NCBI GenBank assembly: GCA_946184715.1
Contig: CAMHGU010000132.1
Coordinates: forward strand, 1 to 6,389
DNA length: 6,389 nucleotides
Source of the DNA: an uncultured bacterium
Lineage (GTDB): Bacteria; Bacteroidota; Bacteroidia; Bacteroidales; Muribaculaceae
Reading direction: 5' to 3'
Part shown: in pieces, positions 1-5,900 of the stretch
How the letters are laid out: every line of letters begins with the position of its first letter
How positions within the stretch are numbered: the first letter of the stretch is position 1
Notes under the pieces: generated by a model
The model's input: the letters and a program-made list of their open reading frames with translations, nothing else
The model's database searches: none
Told to the model about the DNA's origin: nothing
Program-made: the position numbers and the translations under genes

Positions 1-234
1 TCCTATCCATTACCCGATGGGAAGGTGAAAGTGCCTGCCGGGTGGCTCATAGAGCACGCCGGGCTAAAAGGCCGGCGTCACGGCGGCGCGCAAGTGTATG
101 AGAAGCAGTGCCTTGTGCTCGTCAACGCCTGCAATGCCACCGGCAATGATGTGCTCAACCTCTGCCGCGAGGTCATCGCCACGGTGGCCGACAAGTACGG
201 CATCACTCTGAAACCCGAAGCCAATATACTCTGA
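1..234 (+). CDS. murB: UDP-N-acetylenolpyruvoylglucosamine reductase (MurB), C-terminal fragment
   Basis: Only the last 77 codons are present; the gene starts left of the window and the frame is open from base 1 to TGA at 232-234. MurB is the cytoplasmic FAD enzyme that uses NADPH to reduce UDP-GlcNAc-enolpyruvate to UDP-MurNAc, the second committed step of peptidoglycan synthesis. The fragment is the MurB C-terminal domain: the V-P-A-G-W-L-I-E-x-A-G-x-K-G signature (fragment residues 11-24), then G-G-A-x-V-Y-E-K-Q-x-L-V-L-V-N (28-42), N-A-T-G (45-48), a helix ending D-K-Y-G-I (64-68), and the terminal P-E-A-N-I-L. The Glu in that tail (fragment residue 73) matches the conserved catalytic Glu near the MurB C terminus. 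The FAD-binding domain and the Ser proton donor lie outside the window. The internal GTG at 25 is not a start. The stop is 1 bp from the next ATG, so it is probably cotranscribed with the genes downstream. Confidence 0.95.
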   Translation, partial: SYPLPDGKVKVPAGWLIEHAGLKGRRHGGAQVYEKQCLVLVNACNATGNDVLNLCREVIATVADKYGITLKPEANIL

Positions 235-235
235 G

Positions 236-997
236 ATGCAACTCGAATTTTTAGGCACCGGCACTTCGACAGGCGTCCCGCTGATAGGCTGCGGCTGCGA
301 CGTGTGCCGATCGAGCGACCCGCGCGACAAGCGGCTGCGCGCCTCGGCAATCGTGCGCACCGGCGGCCTCAATATCCTTATCGATTGCGGTCCCGACTTC
401 CGCACCCAGATGTTGCAAGCCTCCGACACTCAACTCGATGCACTCATCGTCACTCATAGCCACTACGACCACGTGGGCGGCATCGACGATTTGCGCCCTT
501 ACTGTGCCGCCACGGGCGAGTTCCCGGTGTATTGCCAAGACGATGTGGCTGCCGACCTCCGCGCTCGCGTGCCGTACTGTTTCCGTGAGCACCCTTATCC
601 GGGCGCGCCCCGGTTCGGACTTATCCCGATTGTGGCTTATAGACCATTCCAAGTGGGCGACGTGACGATAGAACCTCTCAGGGTGATGCACGCCAAGTTG
701 CCCATCATAGGTTTCAAGATTGGCAAGTTGGGCTACATCACCGACGCCAAGACACTGCCCGAAGCAACAATTGATGCGCTTCGCGGCATCGACACGCTCG
801 TAATCAATGCCCTCCGCCTCGAGGAGCACTTCTCCCATTTCAACCTGGAAGAATCGCTCGCGATGGTTGCCGAGATAAAGCCTCGCCGGGCATTCCTCAC
901 TCATATGTCGCACGATATGCCGCGAATGGCCACGATGGAGGGTCGCCTGCCCGCCAATGTCCAATTCGCTTACGACCGCATGATAATAGAAATCTAA
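236..997 (+). CDS. PhnP-like metallo-beta-lactamase-fold phosphodiesterase
   Basis: A 253-residue cytoplasmic metal-dependent hydrolase, full length for the PhnP group of the MBL fold. It starts with the typical LEFLGTGTSTGVP strand-loop. The H-x-H-x-D-H motif is complete (H74, H76, D78, H79), followed by the other expected dinuclear metal ligands H152 (VMHAK), D170 (YITDAK) and H223 (LTHMSHD). A C-x-C-x-x-C knuckle (C19, C21, C24) together with H226 fits the extra structural zinc site known from PhnP. PhnP itself opens the cyclic phosphate of phosphoribosyl 1,2-cyclic phosphate, but no phosphonate (phn) genes are visible, so the substrate here is open; a general cyclic-phosphate or phosphodiester substrate is an inference. 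ATG 236 is favoured because it puts the first beta strand at the N terminus and lies 1 bp after the murB stop, indicating translational coupling. No Shine-Dalgarno motif is seen, as is usual in Bacteroidetes. Confidence 0.92.
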   Translation: MQLEFLGTGTSTGVPLIGCGCDVCRSSDPRDKRLRASAIVRTGGLNILIDCGPDFRTQMLQASDTQLDALIVTHSHYDHVGGIDDLRPYCAATGEFPVYCQDDVAADLRARVPYCFREHPYPGAPRFGLIPIVAYRPFQVGDVTIEPLRVMHAKLPIIGFKIGKLGYITDAKTLPEATIDALRGIDTLVINALRLEEHFSHFNLEESLAMVAEIKPRRAFLTHMSHDMPRMATMEGRLPANVQFAYDRMIIEI

Positions 998-1009
998 TCG
1001 ATAATCACA

Positions 1010-1534
1010 ATGGAAAATTTTCACGACCTGTTAATACGGCGCCATAGCATCCGCAAATATACCGATGAGCCGATAGCCCCCGACGATGTCAAGACCATAC
1101 TTGAGGCCGGCCTTATGGCTCCTTCGTCAAAGCGGAGTATGCCGTGGGAGTTTGTGCTTGTGGAACAGCGCGAGATGCTCGCGGCATTGAGCAAGTGCAA
1201 GGACTTCGGAGCGCTGCCGCTGGCCGGATGCTCGCTGGCGGTCATAGTGTGTGTTGATCCCGAGCGTAGCGAGGCATGGCTCGAAGATGCCTCGATAGCC
1301 GCGGTGCTGATGCAGCTGCAAGCCGAGGATTTGGGATTGGGCAGTTGCTGGGTGCAGCTGCGTGGCCGCTTCACCGCCGACGGTCAATCGGCCGAAGATT
1401 ACATCCGCTCCATCATCTCAATCCCCGACAATCTGCAAATTGTGTGCGCCATCACTCTCGGGCACAAGAATGAAGAGCGCAAGCCCTTCGACCTCGAGAA
1501 AATCAAATGGGAGAAAGTGCATATCGTAAAATGA
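1010..1534 (+). CDS. Nitroreductase-family FMN oxidoreductase
   Basis: A 174-residue protein of the nitroreductase superfamily, FMN-dependent and normally homodimeric, using NAD(P)H to reduce nitro compounds, quinones or flavins; the natural substrate cannot be told from sequence. The N-terminal FMN-phosphate motif is clear: R10-R11-H-S13-I-R15-K-Y-T. It is followed by the A-P-S-S-K-R-S-M-P-W segment (37-46) that contacts flavin, a central helix with A-A-V-L-M-Q-L-Q-A-E-D-L-G-L-G-S-C-W (97-114), and the C-terminal L-G-H-K-N-E-E-R-K-P-F (150-160) common in short Bacteroidetes and clostridial members. It is at the small end of the family and looks intact. It starts 12 bp after the preceding stop, in an A-rich context (aatcacaATG). 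Its TGA overlaps the next start codon as ATGA, so it belongs to the same operon. There is no signal peptide, so it is cytoplasmic. Confidence 0.93.
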   Translation: MENFHDLLIRRHSIRKYTDEPIAPDDVKTILEAGLMAPSSKRSMPWEFVLVEQREMLAALSKCKDFGALPLAGCSLAVIVCVDPERSEAWLEDASIAAVLMQLQAEDLGLGSCWVQLRGRFTADGQSAEDYIRSIISIPDNLQIVCAITLGHKNEERKPFDLEKIKWEKVHIVK

Positions 1535-2298
1535 AGATAGTAATCATAGGGGCGGGCAATGTGGCCTCACATATCGCTCAGGCACTAAGCGACAGCCACG
1601 AGATAGCACAGGTTTACAGCCGTAGTCTGGAGCACGCCATCGCTGTGGCCGAGCCTTTGGGCGCGGCGGCTATCAACGACCTTGAGCAGGTGGCCGCCGA
1701 TGCCGATGTGTATCTGCTCTCAATCACCGACGACGCTTTGCCCTCGATCATCGACCGGCTCGCCCACGTCAACGACCATGCCGTGTGGGCTCACACCGCC
1801 GGCAGCCGGCCTATGGAGCTTTTTGCCGGCAAAATGGCGCGCTATGGTGTGTTCTACCCGCTGCAGACCTTCACTAAAGGGGTTCCCGTGGAGATGAGCA
1901 AGGTGCCTTTTTTCATCGAAGCTGTCGATGACGCTACTCTCGCCGAGCTTGATACGCTCGCGCAGTCGATAAGCTCGCGTGTATATCACGCCGATAGCGC
2001 GATGCGCAAGCGTATGCACGTGGCTTCGGTATTCGCCTGCAACTTCACCAACTATCTCTGGAGCGTGGCCGACCGCCTGCTCTCCGACCACGACATCCCC
2101 TTCGATGTGCTGGCCCCGCTGCTTGAAGTCACTCTCAATAAGGCGCTTACGATTGGCCCCAAAGCGGCGCAGACCGGCCCGGCGCGCCGTGGCGACCGTG
2201 GTGTTATTGAGGCGCACTTGGCGATGCTCCACGATGGCGACCGCGATATTTACCGATTATTATCCGAAGAGATACTTAAAGCCTATGAGCAGCATTAA
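1531..2298 (+). CDS. DUF2520 / ProC-like Rossmann-fold NAD(P)-binding protein
   Basis: A 255-residue protein with an N-terminal Rossmann fold starting at the first residue: MKIVIIGAGNVA gives the G-x-G-x-x-A dinucleotide loop (G7, G9, A12). Y-S-R-S after strand 2 (29-32) lacks an acidic residue and could favour NADP, which is a guess. The middle carries L-L-S-I-T-D-D-A-L (62-70), W-A-H-T-A-G-S (86-92) and F-Y-P-L-Q-T-F (108-114). The C-terminal helical DUF2520 domain has an R-M-H-x-A-S-V-F-A-C-N-F-x-N core (161-174) and T-G-P-A-R-R-G-D (215-222). The fold resembles pyrroline-5-carboxylate reductase and ketopantoate reductase, but no reaction is established for this family. An upstream in-frame ATG at 1507 exists; 1531 is chosen because the Rossmann strand begins right there and forms the ATGA overlap with the nitroreductase stop. 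It overlaps the following kdsC-like gene by 14 bp, a linkage common in Bacteroidetes. Confidence 0.9.
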   Translation: MKIVIIGAGNVASHIAQALSDSHEIAQVYSRSLEHAIAVAEPLGAAAINDLEQVAADADVYLLSITDDALPSIIDRLAHVNDHAVWAHTAGSRPMELFAGKMARYGVFYPLQTFTKGVPVEMSKVPFFIEAVDDATLAELDTLAQSISSRVYHADSAMRKRMHVASVFACNFTNYLWSVADRLLSDHDIPFDVLAPLLEVTLNKALTIGPKAAQTGPARRGDRGVIEAHLAMLHDGDRDIYRLLSEEILKAYEQH

Positions 2299-2809
2299 TT
2301 ACGACCTTAAGAAGATACGTGGCATCGCCTTCGACGTGGACGGCGTGCTGTCGCCCTCAATGATTCCGCTTGCCCCCGACGGAGTGCCTATGCGTATGGT
2401 CAACATCAAAGACGGCTACGCCCTGCAGCTCGCCGTGAAGCACGGCTACAAGATAGCCATTATCTCCGGCGCCGACACCGAAGCCATTCGGGTTCGCTTC
2501 GGCGGACTGGGCATTACCGACCTGTTTATGGGCACGGCCGTGAAGCTGCCGGTGTTGCAATCGTGGATGGCCGATAACGGCTTGGCACCCGAGGAGGTCG
2601 CTTTTGCGGGCGACGATATCCCTGACTTTGAGGCTATGCAGGCCGTTGGGCTCTCGGTGGCTCCGGCCGATGCCGATGTGGAGATACGCCGCATAGCCAC
2701 CTATGTATCGCCATTTGAAGGCGGGCATGGGGTGGGGCGCGACATTATCGAGCAGGTGATGCGCGCACATGGCGACTGGATGGCCGACAATCGCGCCTTC
2801 GGCTGGTAG
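2285..2809 (+). CDS. kdsC: KdsC-like HAD phosphatase (3-deoxy-D-manno-octulosonate 8-phosphate phosphatase)
   Basis: A 174-residue capless HAD phosphatase (C0 type), the usual KdsC length. KdsC removes the phosphate from Kdo-8-phosphate in the cytoplasm, giving Kdo for the LPS inner core. Motif I is F-D-V-D-G-V-L (D17 nucleophile, D19 acid/base); motif II is I-I-S-G (S61); motif III is the Lys in T-A-V-K-L-P-V-L (K87); motif IV is A-G-D-D-I-P-D (D110, D111, D114). The C-terminal tail G-G-x-G-x-x-R (146-152) matches the tail that KdsC tetramers insert into the neighbouring active site, with R152 kept; position 148 is His where many homologues have Arg or Lys. The start at 2285 lies inside the end of the DUF2520 gene (14-bp overlap); the same frame is open further upstream from 1979, but that part is an out-of-frame reading of the DUF2520 gene. 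A related sugar phosphatase with another substrate cannot be excluded. Confidence 0.9.
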   Translation: MSSINYDLKKIRGIAFDVDGVLSPSMIPLAPDGVPMRMVNIKDGYALQLAVKHGYKIAIISGADTEAIRVRFGGLGITDLFMGTAVKLPVLQSWMADNGLAPEEVAFAGDDIPDFEAMQAVGLSVAPADADVEIRRIATYVSPFEGGHGVGRDIIEQVMRAHGDWMADNRAFGW

Positions 2810-2871
2810 CTCCGCCCCAAAACCGTGAAAACCTGATTCACAACAATTTTTATCCATCAATTATAGCTAAA
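2810..2871 (+). promoter_or_regulatory. Intergenic spacer, probable boundary of transcription units
   Basis: This 62-bp stretch is the only gap of any size in the window and separates the compact five-gene run from the secreted-protein gene. Its right half is A/T-rich, ending in aattatagctaaa directly before the ATG, which suits Bacteroidetes translation initiation without a Shine-Dalgarno motif. I could not find a convincing Bacteroidetes promoter (TTTG near -33 with TAnnTTTG near -7), so placing a promoter here is an inference from gene context only. Confidence 0.4.
2825..2851 (+). terminator. Weak candidate intrinsic terminator after kdsC
   Basis: GTGAA at 2825-2829 can pair with TTCAC at 2837-2841 around a 7-base loop, and a run of five T follows at 2847-2851. 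The stem is only 5 bp and is separated from the T-run by five bases, so this is marginal. Its place just after the last gene of the operon is the main argument for it. Confidence 0.22.
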
Positions 2872-2940
2872 ATGAAAACCAAACTAACCTATTTCACGAT
2901 GTTGCTTGTAGCGACTGCAATCGCTTTGCCGATTCACGCA
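2872..2940 (+). other. Signal peptide (Sec, type I)
   Basis: The first 23 residues have Lys at 2 and 4, a hydrophobic core (MLLVATAIALP, 10-20) and an I-H-A end, with likely cleavage between A23 and G24. There is no Cys at +1, so signal peptidase I rather than lipoprotein processing is expected. It shows that the product leaves the cytoplasm. Confidence 0.85.
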
Positions 2941-5900
2941 GGCGATTACACCACCAAGCGCGGTTTGCCCAAGAGCATCAACGTGCCCAAGCCGCCTGTA
3001 TTTGTGCAGGCCGAGAGGCAGAAGAGTATTGACCGAACGCCCACTAAGGGTGTGCCGTTTCACGCCGCCGACAATGCAGCGAAGGCCAAGCCCGGCAAAG
3101 CTGCGCCTGAAGTGGCTCCCACACAGCAGCGACGCGGCGCTTTCGCGCAGCGTTTCGACCTGCGCAACCCTCTCAAGCGCGACTTCAAGGCTTACGAGGA
3201 GATTGTCGATGAGAATGGCATCATCATTATGCCTGCGGCCGGCACTCGCAAGCTCTACGCGCGCGCCGGTAAAAGCTATAAGAACATTATCGGTGAGGGT
3301 CTGAAGGTTGTGGACCAGTCGGGCTACGTGCATATCGTAGAGTGCGACGACGGCACTGTCTATATCCGCAACATAGTGTCGTCGTTAGGCACGGGTGCCT
3401 GGGTCAAAGGCACTCGCGATGGCAACACCATCACGGTTCCCACTCGCCAACCTATACTCTATCAATATGAGGAAACGGCCAGTGTGCGCTGGGGCGTCAA
3501 CGATTTAGGGTTCTCAGCCTACGACGATTATGCCGACAGCTTCACATTCACTATCGACGGCAACACAATTAGGCTCAACAACTCCTCCGAGGATATCTTT
3601 ATGGGTGTGTTCTGGGACAACGACCAGTCGTTTGCCTTTGCCGGTGACTATGATACCGAGTGGACTTATTCCCACGACTTTGAACCGCTTGAGGTGGTAG
3701 AGGTCGCTCTCCCCGCCGGTGCCACAGTTGAGAAGTGGTACACTAAGGGCCACGAACGTTTCGACCAGAACAATGAAGCGTTCCGCGGCAACGTCAACGT
3801 GGCATTCGTAGGCTCCGACGTCTATGTGCAGGGCATCTTTGCCGAATTCCCGCAAGCGTGGATTAAAGGTACTATCGATGGCGACAAAGTGGTGTTCAAA
3901 GGCATTCAGCATCTCGGCGCTTACGAAGGCACCGAAATCTATGCCGTGGGTACCGACGAAAGCGATGTCGTAGAGTACGAGATGAGTTACGATGCCGACG
4001 CTAAGGAGCTGAAATCGCGTGGTATCCTCCTCGCCAATGCCGACACCGAGAACGTAAGTTACTTGCACTGGCTTAGCGACTTAACTATCTCGGCTACCAA
4101 TCCGTTTGCTCCTATCACCGCGCTGCCATATTCCAATGGCTTCGACACCACCGAAGAGGTTGACTGGTTCACCGTAGAGAACTCTAATGGCGACGCCCAC
4201 ACGTGGCGCAACGAGGACGGTGCTATGCGCTATCACTACGACTCCGAACTCTCTGCCGACGACTGGCTCTTCTCGCCGGCTTTCAGCCTTAAGGCCGGCA
4301 AAGTGTATCGTCTCGCTATCGACACCTGGAGCCAGTCATATATTGAGCGAATCGAGGTGAAGATGGGTAAGAAAGCAGCATCGTCGGCTATGACCGATCA
4401 AGTGATTGAGCCTACCGAGGTAAGCTGGGACGAGCCTGCTACCATCGAAAACGGCCTCATCGCCATTGATGCCGATGCCGATTACTACTTCGGAATTCAC
4501 GCTATCTCCGATGCCGATTGCAACGTGCTCTACGTTGATAACTTCTATCTCGAAGAGGTGATACTTGAGGCCCCCGACGCCGTGACCGACTTCACCGTTA
4601 CTCCCGGCGAATATGTGCTCGAAGCCACTATCAACTTCACCGCCCCGAGCAAGAACATTAAAGGCGACGCGCTCACAGCCCCTTTGACTGCGATTGAGAT
4701 TGTGCGCGACGGCAATGTGATTTACACCTTTAATAATGTGGAGCCGGGCGCAGCCCTTTCTTATAAAGACACTGAAGGCCTGACCGTAGGGCGCCACATC
4801 TATCAGATTATCCCTTATAATAGCTATGGCGCCGGCCGCAAGAGCGACGAAATCAAGATCACGCTCCAGCAGATGGTGGAGGTGCCCTTTGTGGCCGACT
4901 TCACTGATGAATCGACTTTCGACCTCTTCACCGCCATCGATGCCAACGAAGACCTCTTCACTTGGCTCTGGGAAGTGAATAGCCACGCATTCTACAGCTA
5001 TCACGCTGAGAATAGCGCCGACGACTATCTCGTGACACCTCCCGTGCAGCTCACGGGCGCACAGAACTACGACATCACCATCCACGCCGGCGCCGGCGGT
5101 TACCCCGAGCGCTTCGAAGTGGTGGTGGGCACTGAAGCTACCGCCGCCGCGCTCTCTACCGTGGTGATTGAACCTACCGAAGTGAGCGATGAAGATGACC
5201 TCGAAGTAGTGGGTACATTTACGCCCGAAAGCGATGGCATATATTTTGTAGCCGTTCACGCCATCTCTGACCCCGACAAGTATGAACTGAGGATTCACAG
5301 CCTGAGCATCACCGAAGGTGCCGACAATGGCGCGCCCGCAGCTCCGCAACTCAGCGTAGAGGCAGCTCCGCAAGGCGACAACAAGTCTATCCTCTCTATC
5401 GTAGCTCCAGCTACGGCTATCAACGGTTCCTCGCTCACCGCACCTCTCGAGAAGATTGAGGTGTACCGCGACAATGCCCTCGCCGGTGAAATTACCGATG
5501 TCAACCCCGGCAGTTCCGTCACATTTACCGACGCCGATGTTGAGAATGGTGTTCACACCTATTACGTGATGGCCTACAACGACAAGGGCTTCGGCCTCAA
5601 GAGCGAGCGCGTCAGCGCCTACATAGGCCTCGACGCTCCCGAAGCTGTCGAGAATCTCGACTCGAAAGATAACGGCAATTCGGTATCACTCTCTTGGAAT
5701 AAGGTGAGTGAAACGGGCAAGAATGGCGGTTTCGTCAATCGTGCCGATGTGGACTACGACCTCTATAATGGCACCGTAAGCTACGACTGGGGATTCCCGA
5801 TGATTATGCTCGAGGAAGAGCCGTTCACCACTCTGCGCGATGCCGATAGCTACGAAGTGGAAATCGACACCGAGGAAGGTGAACAGCAATATGCAGGGTG

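Noticed and set aside
251..1024. A 257-codon minus-strand open frame across the PhnP-like gene.
   Set aside because: The plus-strand gene has a full set of metal-binding motifs; the antisense frame is a His/Val/Ala-rich shadow with no family resemblance. The shorter minus-strand frames at 64-429, 1021-1374, 1720-2232 and 2357-2860 are shadows too.
1507..1530. An earlier in-frame ATG for the DUF2520 protein.
   Set aside because: It would add eight residues before the first Rossmann strand and overlap the nitroreductase gene further; ATG 1531 gives the standard ATGA stop/start overlap.
1979..2284. N-terminal extension of the KdsC-like protein by 102 codons from an upstream ATG.
   Set aside because: The extension is an out-of-frame reading of the DUF2520 gene with low-complexity Arg/Pro/Thr/Ser content; the KdsC domain begins right after the ATG at 2285 and gives the normal family length.
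1696..2682. A 15-base string GCCGATGCCGATGTG shared by the DUF2520 gene and the KdsC gene, with similar strings near 4470.
   Set aside because: In each place it encodes Ala-Asp-Ala-Asp in frame with preferred codons, so codon and residue bias explain it; there is no array, spacing or symmetry pointing to a regulatory or mobile repeat.
5395..5417. A short inverted repeat, GTAGCT-cca-GCTAC, within the secreted-protein gene.
   Set aside because: It is a small hairpin inside coding sequence (Val-Ala-Pro-Ala-Thr) without a T-run or other context, expected by chance in a sequence of this length.
4336..5556. A 406-codon open frame on the minus strand inside the secreted-protein gene.
   Set aside because: It lies opposite a plus-strand frame with a signal peptide and recognisable repeated domains. 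Its length follows from the GC-rich codon use of the real gene, which rarely places stop triplets on the opposite strand, and its translation has no recognisable motif. The minus-strand frames at 2884-3333, 3514-4068, 5295-5522 and 5686-5889 are rejected for the same reason.
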